From: Pirellulaceae bacterium
Lineage (GTDB): Bacteria; Planctomycetota; Planctomycetia; Pirellulales; Pirellulaceae
Assembly: GCA_022448315.1 (NCBI GenBank)
Contig: JAKVCA010000005.1
Location: forward strand, 1 to 64,000
Length of the DNA: 64,000 bases
Direction of reading: 5' to 3'
In this document: piece by piece, positions 27,037-36,366 of the stretch
How positions within the stretch are numbered: the stretch's first letter is position 1
How the letters are laid out: each line of letters opens with the position of its first letter
The notes under the pieces: generated by a model
What the model was told of the DNA's origin: nothing
Databases searched by the model: none
The model's input: the letters and a program-made list of their open reading frames with translations, nothing else
Position numbers and translations under genes: made by a program

Positions 27037-28477
27037 AAGCAAGGCCGATCAGTCTCGTTCCGGCCTCAAAAAACTTGGCGTGTCGCGCCGTGAATTGCTG
27101 TCCTTTGGCAGCTATGGTCTCACCGGAGCGGCCCTGTCGAGTCTTGTCTCGGCGTCCGAAAAGAACAAGGCTCCTTCACCCCACTTCGAGCCAAAAGCGA
27201 AACGCGTCATCCATATCTGCTTGATGGGTGGCATGAGTCACATCGACAGTTTTGACTATAAACCGGGTCTGGAAAAATTGCATGGCAAGGAGTTGCAGTA
27301 CGAAGAGCGACCGGCAACCTTTTTCAACCAGATTGGTTTGATTCGGAAGAACGACTGGTCGTTCAAGCAGCACGGCGAAAGTGGCATGTGGGTTTCCGAT
27401 CTTTTCCCACATCTAGCCACGGTGGTCGATGATCTGACGGTCATCAAGTCAATGGTTGCGGATTCCGCCAACCATACGCCCGCGACCTTTCAACAAAACA
27501 CAGGATTTCAGCTCAATGGATTTCCGGTCATGGGATCATGGATTTCCTACGGATTGGGGGCCGAGACCGAGGACCTGCCAGCTTATGTGGTTCTGCCCGA
27601 TTCACGCGGATATCCCGCCGGTGGCACGATCAACTGGTCGAATGGTTTTCTCCCATCGGTTTACCAAGGCGTCGCGTTCAACAGCAAGGGAACACCGATC
27701 CCGGACCTGTTTCCGCCGGCAGAGGTTTCGGCGGGAACTGACTCCGCAAGTCGGGAGCTTTTGGCGGCGATGAATCGGGACGATCTCGCGAGGTATGGGG
27801 CCGAAGATGCCTTGCTTGCGAGGATGCGCAGCCACGAACTGGCCGCTCGGATGCAGTTGGCGGTCCCCGAAGTGACCGGTTTGGACAGCGAGACCGAAGC
27901 GACTCGGGAAATGTATGGCCTCAATCAGGCGAACACGGCGGACTTTGGGAAAAATTGTCTGTTGTCGCGACGGCTTCTTGAGAAAGGGGTTCGATTCGTC
28001 CAAATCATTTCCGGAGGATCGTTCGGAAGTCCACGAATCAATTGGGATGGCCATGAGGACATGGTGCGAAACCACAATCGTGAAGCCGGGCGGATCGATC
28101 AACCGGTGGCCGCGCTGATCAAAGATCTCAAACAACGAAGCATGCTTGAAGACACGCTGCTCCTGTTTACCACGGAGTTTGGTCGCACACCTTACACTCA
28201 GGCGGGCGGTGGCACGTTGGGGACAGGGCGTGACCACAATATGTACGGCTTCTCCGTGTTCATGGCGGGCGCCGGGTTGAAGCCGGGAATGAACTATGGC
28301 GCAACCGATGAGCTCGGTTGGAAATCGGTCGAGAATCAGGTGCCTTGGTACGACTTCCATGCCACCGTTCTTCACCTTCTGGGAATGGATCACGAACAAC
28401 TGACGTTCTACCACAACGGGATTGAGCGGCGTCTGACGAACGTCCACGGTCGAGTGATCAAATCTTTGCTCACTTGA
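27026..28477 (+). CDS. DUF1501 protein with Tat-like signal (second copy)
   Basis: 483 residues, start taken at the ATG at 27026; an ATG at 27014 is equally in frame. A twin-arginine motif SRRELLSFGSYGLTGAALSS lies near residue 20. Family features are HICLMGGMSHIDSFDYKPG, DLFPHLATVVDDLTVIKSM, PVMGSWISYGLGAE, RDHNMYGFSVFMAGAG and the closing YHNGIERRLT. It is translationally coupled to the PSCyt1 gene (11-bp overlap), the same order as the pair at 11.5-16.2 kb. The protein probably acts outside the cytoplasm together with its cytochrome partner. Activity is not known. Confidence 0.9.
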   Translation: MSDKSKADQSRSGLKKLGVSRRELLSFGSYGLTGAALSSLVSASEKNKAPSPHFEPKAKRVIHICLMGGMSHIDSFDYKPGLEKLHGKELQYEERPATFFNQIGLIRKNDWSFKQHGESGMWVSDLFPHLATVVDDLTVIKSMVADSANHTPATFQQNTGFQLNGFPVMGSWISYGLGAETEDLPAYVVLPDSRGYPAGGTINWSNGFLPSVYQGVAFNSKGTPIPDLFPPAEVSAGTDSASRELLAAMNRDDLARYGAEDALLARMRSHELAARMQLAVPEVTGLDSETEATREMYGLNQANTADFGKNCLLSRRLLEKGVRFVQIISGGSFGSPRINWDGHEDMVRNHNREAGRIDQPVAALIKDLKQRSMLEDTLLLFTTEFGRTPYTQAGGGTLGTGRDHNMYGFSVFMAGAGLKPGMNYGATDELGWKSVENQVPWYDFHATVLHLLGMDHEQLTFYHNGIERRLTNVHGRVIKSLLT

Positions 28478-28702
28478 ATGCCTCGAAAGGCAAGCGACTG
28501 ACAATGCGGCTTGGTTGATCCGTTGCAGAGTGTGACTCATTTCCTGTCGGGTTTTCACCTCGATGAGAACTTGACCTCTTTCTCTACTGCTGTTGGCACT
28601 TTCACGTGAGTGACACGATGTCGCTCAAAAAGATCCACGGTCTCTCATTAAGACCCATCCCTTTTTGCCTTGTTCCCGCTCGAGGCTGCGGTTTGATCTG
28701 GA

Positions 28703-30097
28703 TCACGTTGAGTCCGGCGTATGATGACTTCGATTGGCATTCGCGCCGATTGTCGCCTCCGATAATTCTGCTTCGTCATCGATTGGCGGTTCGTGCGTTG
28801 CCTGTGAGGACTCAAGTCTTCCCGCGAGTTTGCGGTTGGCGACGATCAGGCTAACAAAAACAACTGCGATCACGATCCATCCAAGCACGGATGTGTTGTG
28901 ACCCGGCCACCAAGAGCCGCCAAACTCAATCGCCTGTCGCCAGATGACGAGATGGATCACCGTCGCGAGAAAGAGGTTGACGGTGAGTAGATGGGAGCCT
29001 GTTCGTTTTCGATATACAGGCATCGTGATGAGACGCAGGGCGAGTCCCAAGATCATGATGGTGAGGGCAGCCTGCCAGCCGAACGAAATTCCCAGAATGA
29101 CCGAGAATGTTGGAATTTGACCCACTGGCTTGGAAATGCGACTGGAAGAGATTCCCAGGAGCGTGCCCCACCCGATCACACCCGCCAAGACTCCACCGAT
29201 CGAACACTGAAGCACCCCGAGCAGCCACGGACTAATCGCCCAGCGTTGAGCGCTGTCGATGAATGGGATGGGTAAAAGGTCGGGACAAACCACGCCGGGA
29301 ATGAGTAACAGGGCAGCGATCCCTGCCTTTGCGAGTAGGCTGATCCGTTGTCGATCGATATCAATCAACATGAATGAAATCAGGATACTGAGACCTAGTC
29401 CGTGATAGAAATAAAGTCCAATCAGATCCCACTTTGGAAAAAGGAGGATCCACGTGATCCCACGGTGAAAATTGGGCAATCGTTCAGGGATGTTCTGGCC
29501 ACCGGAGAGGAGTTCGACGAAATAAAGGATCAGAAAAAGAGTGCCGGTCAGCAACTCGACCATCGGATACCTTCCGGCGATGGGACGGTCGCAGGCGCGA
29601 CAGCGTCCATTCAGCAGCAGCCACCCTAAAATAGGAATATTGTCGCGGCCTTGAATCGGAGTTGCGCAATCGGGACAACGGGAACGCTTGAAGAAAACCG
29701 AGTGGCGTCGGGGTAATCGATAGACGACGACATTGAGAAAGCTGCCCACGGTCGCCCCCAAAACAAAAAACATCAGCGCGGAAATCGCCTCAACACTTTT
29801 CGCCCGTATAAACTCATTAAGCGACATGTCCTCAATTTCACCGCTAAGTTCCGGTGGATTGAATCGATTGATAACCCAGCCTGCGGTTGGGAGCAAAATC
29901 ATGTAGACGAAAAATGCCAGGGCGAATCCCCAAATCGCCAGTCGAGTCCATGAACGGCGAGGACGGACGGACAAGTTTTCAACATCCGCATTCAGTGATG
30001 GAGTATTTTGCTGAGTCAGGTCAACGGTGTTTTCGTTCGACGCTGGCTCCGCCATGCTCGGGTTCAGATCATGGCCCTCGGGTTCGTCAGTGGTCAC
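28703..30097 (-). CDS. Prepilin-peptidase-like protein lacking the GxGD aspartate
   Basis: 464 residues from a GTG at 30097 preceded by GAGGCGGAG. Eight or more hydrophobic segments. The N-terminal part matches type IV prepilin peptidases: GATVGSFLNVVVYRLPRR (114-131) and the zinc cysteines CPDC (141-144) and CRAC (166-169). The first catalytic aspartate region is present as FMLIDIDRQ (242-250). The second, normally GxGD before an LGxxxGW helix, is replaced: LGISFGW at 335-341 is clear, but the preceding residues read PVGQIPTFS, with Ile where Asp belongs. Proteolysis may therefore be lost. An 80-residue N-terminal extension with a membrane segment is also unusual. No pilus genes adjoin. Confidence 0.8.
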   Translation of the reverse strand: MTTDEPEGHDLNPSMAEPASNENTVDLTQQNTPSLNADVENLSVRPRRSWTRLAIWGFALAFFVYMILLPTAGWVINRFNPPELSGEIEDMSLNEFIRAKSVEAISALMFFVLGATVGSFLNVVVYRLPRRHSVFFKRSRCPDCATPIQGRDNIPILGWLLLNGRCRACDRPIAGRYPMVELLTGTLFLILYFVELLSGGQNIPERLPNFHRGITWILLFPKWDLIGLYFYHGLGLSILISFMLIDIDRQRISLLAKAGIAALLLIPGVVCPDLLPIPFIDSAQRWAISPWLLGVLQCSIGGVLAGVIGWGTLLGISSSRISKPVGQIPTFSVILGISFGWQAALTIMILGLALRLITMPVYRKRTGSHLLTVNLFLATVIHLVIWRQAIEFGGSWWPGHNTSVLGWIVIAVVFVSLIVANRKLAGRLESSQATHEPPIDDEAELSEATIGANANRSHHTPDST

Positions 30098-30461
30098 TTC
30101 TCCGCCTCTTGAGAGTTGGTTGGATCCTGCAGTGCGGTCGTCGCCGACACGAGATACAGCGAGTGCTCCGCTCCGGAAGATTAGTATATTCGACCATGCT
30201 GCACCGTGGGGAAGAGTTGGGATACCCGCGGGTAACTTGAGCCCTCAACTTCTCAAACGGCGAATCACCAAGGATCGTTGGCGGCGGTGACGGGTGCCCT
30301 CGCGTGGCACTTTTGAACTTGCAGGTTCCAAATTTCGCTGCGACCTGATCGCTCCAGAAAACAACCACTGTTCTTTGACCGATCGAGTGACTCTAATGCA
30401 AGGGGAAACCGACTTGATTAATACCCAAATAGACGTCGTCAATTTTTTAGGATGGACGAAA
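30098..30461. other. Divergent intergenic region
   Basis: 364 bases between the diverging prepilin-peptidase-like and Kelch genes. No gene seen; AGGATGG just before 30462 serves the Kelch start. Confidence 0.5.
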
Positions 30462-31667
30462 ATGAGATATGCGATAGGGAGTTTGTGGCTACTTGCAACC
30501 GTCATCACCTGTTCGCCCTGTGTGATTGCCGCTCAAGCGTTCGAGGTAAGAATTCTGGAGACCCGAGTGGCGAAGCAAGAGGATGAAGCGGCGGCATCAA
30601 GAACCGCGTCATCTGAGACCCGGCCCTTGGGCAAACCCCAGAGCCTGATCTCCCGTGTCGCATCTGCTTCGTCTCAATTTGAGGCGGTTTCAAAACACGT
30701 TGGATCAGGTCCCGCGGAGACTCAGGACGACACGGGTCCTGTTGTCAAACAACCTGTCGCGAAAGAAATCGCCGATCTCCCTAAACCCATCACGAGCTTC
30801 GGGGCAGCGATTATTGGGGATCAGGTTTACGCCTACGGGGGGCATTTCGGGAACGCACACGAATATTCAACAGAGGGTCAGTCCGACGAGCTTATTCAAC
30901 TGAATTTAAATGAACCGGGTCGATGGAGCGTCCTGTCGCGGGGGCCGAAACTTCAAGGGCTCGCCATGGTGACGGACGGCGAAAAGCTATATCGGCTCGG
31001 CGGTTTTACGGCGAAAAACCAACCCGGTGATAAACATGACCTCTGGTCTCAGGCTCAAGTGGCCAGTTTTGATCTCGAATCCAAACAATGGTCCGAACTG
31101 CCAAATTTGCCTGAACCTCGCTCGTCGTTTGACGCGGTCATTCTGGACCACGTGATTTATGTGGTGGGTGGATGGCAGATGGCCGGAGATGCGGACAAAC
31201 GCTGGCATGAAACCTCCTGGAGTCTCGACTTATCGTCGACTCCGTTGGTGTGGAAGCCACTTGCCAAGCCTCCGTTTAAACGTCGTGCAGTGGGGGCGGC
31301 GGCATTTGCCGAGAAGATTTATGTGATTGGTGGAATGGAACAAAAGGGCGAGCCAACCACGAGCGTGGCGATTTACGATCCGAAAAAAGACGTTTGGGCC
31401 GAAGGCCCGGCAATTCCTGGCGAAGGATTGGAGGGATTCGGTTCGGCTGCATTTGCGCAAGATGGCCGGCTCTTTGTCAGTACTTTAGGAGGCAATCTGC
31501 TCAGGCTTTCCGAAGATGGAAAGACGTGGGAGAAAGCTCAGAAGCTCGAAACCGCACGGTTTTTCCATCGGATGCTGCCGGTTGGAAAGCAACAGATGGT
31601 CTTTTTCGGGGGTACGAATATGGAGATTGGAAAATTCGACCATGTCGATCTGATCGACGTTCGGTAA
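30462..31667 (+). CDS. Exported Kelch-repeat beta-propeller protein
   Basis: 401 residues from the ATG at 30462, after AGGATGG. A signal peptide occupies residues 1-25, then a polar, probably disordered linker to about 100. The rest holds repeated Kelch blades, each with a hydrophobic strand, a double glycine and a later Tyr/Trp: VYAYGGHFG, LYRLGGFTA, IYVVGGWQM, IYVIGGMEQ, LFVSTLGGN and MVFFGGTNM. Six blades are visible, enough for one propeller. Kelch propellers bind proteins or carry galactose-oxidase-like sites, but no such copper site is evident. Neighbours give no clue to its partner. Confidence 0.85.
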   Translation: MRYAIGSLWLLATVITCSPCVIAAQAFEVRILETRVAKQEDEAAASRTASSETRPLGKPQSLISRVASASSQFEAVSKHVGSGPAETQDDTGPVVKQPVAKEIADLPKPITSFGAAIIGDQVYAYGGHFGNAHEYSTEGQSDELIQLNLNEPGRWSVLSRGPKLQGLAMVTDGEKLYRLGGFTAKNQPGDKHDLWSQAQVASFDLESKQWSELPNLPEPRSSFDAVILDHVIYVVGGWQMAGDADKRWHETSWSLDLSSTPLVWKPLAKPPFKRRAVGAAAFAEKIYVIGGMEQKGEPTTSVAIYDPKKDVWAEGPAIPGEGLEGFGSAAFAQDGRLFVSTLGGNLLRLSEDGKTWEKAQKLETARFFHRMLPVGKQQMVFFGGTNMEIGKFDHVDLIDVR

Positions 31668-31853
31668 AATGCCCCGTGGGATGTGCTGCGAACGGCACTC
31701 GGATACTTTGTGTTTGTCTTATGAACGATAAAAAGCGACGACTCGCGAGTTTCGTCGAGCCGTCGCCTCTTGATTCAGTCGAACGGGGTTCGGATTGGAG
31801 TTGCCGCTGGAACCCGCGTCCCGGCTCCCCCGTCTCCGAGGAGTGGAGTCGAC

Positions 31854-32318
31854 TTAGGCGGGTGAGTAAGGAAGGTGCGAATCGTGGAGCACGATCTTGA
31901 GTTGGCCCTCGGTGTTCACCGTGTAGCCGAACGAGTACTCCACTTTAACCACATCCCCACCCTCGGCGGGCGTGAAGAAATAGTTGCCCATGGCAACACC
32001 CATATTGCCAATGATTTTAGTTCCGACACCCTGCCACTCAACGTGGGACCAAGGCTTGATGGCGAATCCATGATCCTCAGGATAGTCGCTGTTGCCTCCG
32101 ACGAAATATGAGAGTGCACCGTCGAAGTCCAATCGGAACTGTTTCTGACTGCAAAGCGTTGGCTTAAACAGCACCGAGCCCTCTTGGTAGTTGTAAAACT
32201 CGTTGATGTGGCTCTCTGCGGCCGCCCGGTAATCACCCTTGTCAAGGAACACCTTACCAATCTTCACGATCCCTTGTCCCCAGGCTTGCTGAGCGTCCAA
32301 AATCAATTGTTCTTGCAT
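31854..32318 (-). CDS. NTF2/SnoaL-like protein (often mislabelled phosphoribosyl-AMP cyclohydrolase)
   Basis: 154 residues from the ATG at 32318, chosen because AGGAG lies 7 nt upstream. It reads as one alpha+beta NTF2-like domain: a first helix AQQAWGQGIVKIGKVFLDKGDY, then VLFKPTLC, a segment FDGALSYFVGG, the strand VAMGNYFFTPAEGG and the closing LKIVLHDSHLPYSP. I recall close homologues in marine bacteria that databases often name phosphoribosyl-AMP cyclohydrolase; it lacks the HisI cysteine/histidine metal site, so that name is probably wrong. No signal peptide. Ligand and function unknown. Confidence 0.72.
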   Translation of the reverse strand: MQEQLILDAQQAWGQGIVKIGKVFLDKGDYRAAAESHINEFYNYQEGSVLFKPTLCSQKQFRLDFDGALSYFVGGNSDYPEDHGFAIKPWSHVEWQGVGTKIIGNMGVAMGNYFFTPAEGGDVVKVEYSFGYTVNTEGQLKIVLHDSHLPYSPA

Positions 32319-32647
32319 GTTGATGCTCCTGTTCATGCGGGTTCTTTTTGGTGCAGAACAAACGACGTACCATAGGTCAAGCCGCTATTATTCAAACGCA
32401 GGCCGAATTCGCAACACCTTGTCAAATCGTAAGATTGAATGAGGGTGTGAATCCCCACTGGGACCTTCAGAGATTCGCTTGACTTGGAAAATTCGTGCAT
32501 GACGTCATCAGTGTTTGTCGTTCGCAACTCCGAATTTTTCGAGACATCCCTGAGGATGATCCTAGTGGTAAACACCCTCTTGTGAGGTCTCTCCGTTGAA
32601 GCTGAAACATGTATCCACGGTGGGTGCGAAAATTCAGTACGGAGATT

Positions 32648-32848
32648 TTATCCGCAGTCGCATTGTGACTCGCAACAACCGCTCTTTTTCATCGGAATTT
32701 TGATTCCACCGGAGATGATTCGTTGCACTGGAACGCCGGTCTCTGGGTGCTTTTTGAGAGGCTCGTCTGCCATGCTCTGCCAAATCTCAAAAACTACCGG
32801 GGTTTCGGATTCGTTTTGAGGGATCGTCTCATATTCGTAAGTCGGCAT
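32648..32848 (-). CDS. FmdB-family small protein without the zinc ribbon, Cys-rich tail
   Basis: 66 residues beginning MPTYEYE, the signature opening of FmdB-type zinc-ribbon proteins. In that family two CxxC pairs follow at once. Here they are absent (TIPQNES instead), while the rest of the fold is recognisable: FEIWQSMADEPLKKHPETG, then PVQRIISGGIKIP. The last ten residues, GCCESQCDCG, form a new cysteine cluster. A candidate Zur box lies about 120 bp upstream (32969-32988). This fits the pattern of zinc-free paralogues expressed under zinc shortage, known for ribosomal proteins. That reading is inference. Confidence 0.75.
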   Translation of the reverse strand: MPTYEYETIPQNESETPVVFEIWQSMADEPLKKHPETGVPVQRIISGGIKIPMKKSGCCESQCDCG

Positions 32849-33276
32849 GGAGGGGACTCCTCGGCTTTGTGACCCGCTTGCACCGAGCGGAATGTAGAAA
32901 AAGACAGGGGTGGGTTTTCAGATGATCTCTGTACCTATGATGAATTGGATCGTGGTCTAGTATGGCGTTAAATGCAAAATGATTGCAAGTGATGTCCCGC
33001 GTTTGTCCGGGGGGCAGGTAATGATCGACCGCTGGGAAGCCGATCCATATGAAGGAGAATTCCCCCGTTGACGGGGAAGAATCGTTACAAACTGCCCACC
33101 TCCATGAAAGGGACTCGCAGGTTACCCATTCCGGGTGAGAAATTTACGGTACTTGGCGACTTGCGATTATCATATCCGCGTATCAACCTACCGCGGTGGC
33201 CCTCGATCCGACGAACCGATCGCGATTATTGTTCGTAGCATAAGACACATTCGTGCTTCTTTTCGGAAACCCGCGT
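32849..33276. other. Divergent regulatory region
   Basis: 428 bases between the FmdB-like gene and the NicO-type transporter gene, holding the Zur-box candidate at 32969-32988. No gene seen. Confidence 0.5.
32969..32988. promoter_or_regulatory. Candidate Zur operator (copy 1)
   Basis: TAAATGCAAAATGATTGCAA contains the inverted half-sites TGCAA and TTGCA separated by 5 nt. It matches the site beside the zur gene at 39807-39826 at 19 of 20 positions. On the minus strand TTGCAA followed 18 nt later by CATACT could be a -35/-10 pair for the FmdB-like gene, so bound regulator would block it. Confidence 0.65.
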
Positions 33277-33984
33277 ATGCATTCACATGAACTGACTCTG
33301 GGATTGGCATTTGGCCTTGGGGCATTGCATGCCTTGGAACCCGGTCACGGCAAGACAGCGATGTTGGTTTATCTTTCCGGCGAGCGACGAAGCATTCTTC
33401 ACCCGATAATTATGGGGCTTTCCAGTGCAACTTCACATTCGGCTTCGTTGATTGGAATTGCAGCGGTCGTCCATCTGACGCATCACTTGGTTACCCAGGA
33501 CCATCAGCACGGAGGTCAGGCGGTCACTCGGGGAATGCAGTGGGTCAGTGCCTTGCTGGTATTGACTGTCGGCCTCTGGATGGCATGGCGCGCTTGGAAA
33601 CCCAAGTCAAAAGCATGTGGCTGTCGAAGCCATGCGACGTCACTTGACTCGCAAAGGGTGCCCCATTCCAAATCCAGTCGCGAAAGTTACTCGATGAGCG
33701 CCATGCTCGGGGTCGCCTTTGGATTGCTGCCTTGCCCATCAGCGATGGCGGCTTACTTTTCGAGCATATCTACGGGAGCCCCGGTAGCAGCTTACTTGGT
33801 GATTGGTCTCTTTGCCGCCGGAATCGCTTCTTCTCTGACGCTGGTGGGGATTTGCGTGCAAATATTTGGGGAGAAAATGCCTCAAGCGGGGCGATTCTCG
33901 AGTCTCCCTTGGCCGTGGATTAGGGCGAGCCTGATCGTCGGGCTCGGAGTTTTCTATCTAGTTCGCACTGCGACACTGTCGTGA
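33277..33984 (+). CDS. NicO-type nickel/cobalt transporter family membrane protein
   Basis: 235 residues from the ATG at 33277 (an upstream GTG at 33253 is possible). About six hydrophobic segments. The opening LGLAFGLGALHALEPGHGKT (residues 8-27) is the NicO/RcnA-family signature, with the His/Asp-like metal motif in HALEPGHG. A His-rich loop HHLVTQDHQHGG and a Cys/His loop ACGCRSHAT could gather metal. A second GVAFGLLPCPSAMAAY repeats the first-helix motif, with LPCP typical of the family. RcnA members export nickel and cobalt, others import. It stands between the Zur-box region and the zinc locus, so a metal other than nickel is possible. Confidence 0.82.
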   Translation: MHSHELTLGLAFGLGALHALEPGHGKTAMLVYLSGERRSILHPIIMGLSSATSHSASLIGIAAVVHLTHHLVTQDHQHGGQAVTRGMQWVSALLVLTVGLWMAWRAWKPKSKACGCRSHATSLDSQRVPHSKSSRESYSMSAMLGVAFGLLPCPSAMAAYFSSISTGAPVAAYLVIGLFAAGIASSLTLVGICVQIFGEKMPQAGRFSSLPWPWIRASLIVGLGVFYLVRTATLS

Positions 33985-34071
33985 TGGATCGCTTGCCAGT
34001 GTAAGACTCGCTCGCGCGTCCGTATCGTTTGCAGACAGACCAGATGCCCGAATCCAGTGGAACCCCTCCCC

Positions 34072-35307
34072 TCAGTTGCTCTCCCCTGCAACTCGTGCTG
34101 CAAGCACTTCTTCAAGGGGCATATTCCATTTGGGGAAGGGATCCTTGTAGCCCTGCCAGTTTTCAATTCCCGATGCGATCTCGTCATCGGTCAGGAGGCA
34201 TCTTTCGAGTTCCTCTTTCAGTTTCGCTTCATTCATCTCGATGCCGATGAAAACCAGTTCCTGTCTGCAGTCACCCACCTCGGGATGCCATTTTTTCTCA
34301 AGTTCCAACTGAAAGGGAGTCGCCGTTGGCCAATGTTCTTTTGGAACAGCAGCCCACCAGAAGCCACCAAAATCGAGTCGTGCGACGCGACCGGCTTGAG
34401 ACCAAACGCCAATTTTATCGAGTCGGGTCGCCAGCCAGAAAAAACCTTTGCTGCGCAAAACACCATCCCATGACTGATTTAAACGCTCGAAAAAACGTAG
34501 CGGATGGAAAGGCCGCCGTGAACGGAAAACAAAGCTCTTGACGCCATATTCGTCCACTTCACTGGCTCCCTCTTCACGGAGAGTGAGCTGCCAGCCTCGG
34601 CTCTGTTTGGCAATCTCGAAATCGAATCGCCCGGTTCCCATGATTCGCTCGGACTCAATTTTTCCAAACGAGGAACGCAACTTGAGTGCATAGGGATTGA
34701 GTTGATCGATAAAGCCCTCGATGGTTTCCAAGGTTTTTTGATCGACCAGATCGGTTTTATTCAGGACGATCACGTTCGCGAATTCGACCTGTTCCGTCAG
34801 AAGGTCGGCGACCGTGCGCGGATCATCTTCGGTCGCCGCCTGATCGATACTCTGCAGGTCTTTACCGATTCGAAGGTCCTCCAGAAAGTTGGCCGTGTCG
34901 ACGACGGTCACCATGGTGTCCAGGTCAGCCATTTCCGAGAGTGCGGTGCCATTGCCCACGGCGAATGTGAAAGTGTCCGCGACGGGGGCTGGTTCCGAAA
35001 TTCCTGTTGATTCGATCAAGAGATAATCAAACCGACCGTCTCTCGCCAGTTCGGCGATTTCCGCAACGAGATCTTCCCGAAGTGTGCAGCAGATGCATCC
35101 ATTGGTCATCTCGACCAACTTCTCTTCGGTCCGACTCAACGCCGCCTCACCACCGACGATCAATTGCGCATCGATGTTGACCTCGCTCATGTCGTTGACA
35201 ATCACCGCCACTCGAAGTCCGGCTCGATTCGAGAGAACGTGATTCAGTAACGTTGTCTTTCCTGCACCCAGAAATCCAGACAGTACGGTGACGGGAAGTT
35301 TCTTCAT
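34072..35307 (-). CDS. COG0523 (CobW/ZNG-like) metallochaperone GTPase, copy 1
   Basis: 411 residues from the ATG at 35307, preceded by GAGG. It has a G3E GTPase domain: Walker [10 protein letters not shown] (11-19), the metal motif [12 protein letters not shown] (CICC at 71-74), [11 protein letters not shown] and the guanine motif LNKTDLV near 220. The C-terminal CobW_C domain runs from about 300 (RRPFHPLRF). COG0523 proteins deliver zinc or other metals to enzymes, and one subgroup is controlled by Zur under zinc shortage. It is the last gene of the seven-gene metal operon. It is closely similar to the first gene of the operon at 38398-39669. Confidence 0.92.
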   Translation of the reverse strand: MKKLPVTVLSGFLGAGKTTLLNHVLSNRAGLRVAVIVNDMSEVNIDAQLIVGGEAALSRTEEKLVEMTNGCICCTLREDLVAEIAELARDGRFDYLLIESTGISEPAPVADTFTFAVGNGTALSEMADLDTMVTVVDTANFLEDLRIGKDLQSIDQAATEDDPRTVADLLTEQVEFANVIVLNKTDLVDQKTLETIEGFIDQLNPYALKLRSSFGKIESERIMGTGRFDFEIAKQSRGWQLTLREEGASEVDEYGVKSFVFRSRRPFHPLRFFERLNQSWDGVLRSKGFFWLATRLDKIGVWSQAGRVARLDFGGFWWAAVPKEHWPTATPFQLELEKKWHPEVGDCRQELVFIGIEMNEAKLKEELERCLLTDDEIASGIENWQGYKDPFPKWNMPLEEVLAARVAGESN

Positions 35308-35323
35308 GAAGACCTCGTTGGAA

Positions 35324-35761
35324 TCAAATATCGATGAAGTGTTTGAGCGAGCGGCAGGGATTTTTTTCCCACGATCTGAGGCCGAGGAAACGCCAGGCAG
35401 CAGCATTTTTATCCGCAGCGACAAACGGCCGAAGCCAGGTTGTGACACAATCTCGACGGCACGCAATGCCGAAGCCCCACAGAGAGAGGTGGAGTTGGGA
35501 CTTGTGTGAACGGTAGCAGGTCGAGCGGAGGTCATCGCCACGACCCCGGTGGCGATCAAAGCTATATTTCATCAGCAAATTACCTTGCGGCGACTCCACA
35601 TCCGTTCCCCAGCACCAGAGTTTTTGTGCCATAAGTTTCTGTCCAAAACGGCCAAAGGTGGGCGGGATGCACCAGCCTTGGCCAGCCCGAGAGGCAGGAG
35701 ATTCATGAGTCGCGTGAGCCTCAGTTGCGGTCAAAACGCGGACTCCCGATCGCTTGTGCAA
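35324..35761 (-). CDS. WCWG-motif protein B, unknown function
   Basis: Up to 145 residues from a TTG at 35761 that overlaps the preceding gene by 41 bp; the true start may be downstream. I recognise no known family, but it is clearly related to the neighbouring product of 35721-36365: both share the pattern WCWGxDxxxPxGNxL, then SxxY and a GFGI segment. Protein B has several extra cysteines (STCYR, ACRRDC) and lacks the C-terminal 90 residues of protein A, ending soon after the shared domain. It lies 16 bp before the COG0523 gene. The similarity to A is the main reason to believe it is real. Confidence 0.6.
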   Translation of the reverse strand: MHKRSGVRVLTATEAHATHESPASRAGQGWCIPPTFGRFGQKLMAQKLWCWGTDVESPQGNLLMKYSFDRHRGRGDDLRSTCYRSHKSQLHLSLWGFGIACRRDCVTTWLRPFVAADKNAAAWRFLGLRSWEKNPCRSLKHFIDI

Positions 35762-36365
35762 AAGTGGTTGTTTCTGCCTGATTCCCTGCTTTGAACTCCG
35801 TGTGAAGACGTCGCCACGCTGAGGTCATTGCCTCAACCGGAATGATCTTGCGTTTTCCATTGTCCCACGCCTTGAGGGTCGATCTGCGATACTCCATTCC
35901 AAGTTGCTCCACGATCGTTACCTCGTAATCGTGAATCCACTCGAACAGATCAAGGATCAACGAGAGGCATGCGCTCTGTTGTAGTGGAGTGGGCGATTGC
36001 ATTTTGGGCAAGTTCTCTTCGGACCAGAGGAGGCGATCTAGTCTCGACTGAGTCGTGAAGAGGGGATCGAACCCGAATCTCGAAAGGTAAACACCGCCGA
36101 TCTGCCGATTCCCGAAGAAAATACCGAACCCACGAAGGACGATGTTTCTCTCTCGCGGGAGGTTGCAAAAATACACGCTCGACCCATCTTGGTACTCCGG
36201 TGGCGGTTCAATCCTTTGGAAGCCAAGTTGAACCAGCCAATTGCCCTCTGGCCGGAGAATGTCCTGTCCCCAGCACCAGGTTTGCTGGCTAAGGAGCGTT
36301 GCCGCGTATTCTGTCAGGCAGGTTTCGGAGTTCGGCCACGGCTCAGAGGCCTCCGCATGTGACAT
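35721..36365 (-). CDS. WCWG-motif protein A, unknown function
   Basis: 214 residues, ATG at 36365, one base after the stop of the preceding membrane-protein gene. No signal peptide or membrane segment. The N-terminal 100 residues hold TWCWGQDILRPEGNWL (29-44), SVYFCNLPRERN and LRGFGIFFG. This block is shared with protein B at 35324-35761. The C-terminal half is helical (LILDLFEWIHDYEVTIVEQLG), followed by a basic YRRSTLKAWDNGKRK. No catalytic motif is recognised. The position within a Zur-linked operon suggests a role in metal shortage, but that is only context. Its family appears undescribed as far as I can tell. Confidence 0.72.
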   Translation of the reverse strand: MSHAEASEPWPNSETCLTEYAATLLSQQTWCWGQDILRPEGNWLVQLGFQRIEPPPEYQDGSSVYFCNLPRERNIVLRGFGIFFGNRQIGGVYLSRFGFDPLFTTQSRLDRLLWSEENLPKMQSPTPLQQSACLSLILDLFEWIHDYEVTIVEQLGMEYRRSTLKAWDNGKRKIIPVEAMTSAWRRLHTEFKAGNQAETTTFAQAIGSPRFDRN

Positions 36366-36366
36366 C

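Noticed and set aside
31854-32318. HisI phosphoribosyl-AMP cyclohydrolase
   Set aside because: Databases may use this name for the family, but the metal-binding Cys/His motifs of HisI are missing and the fold looks NTF2-like.
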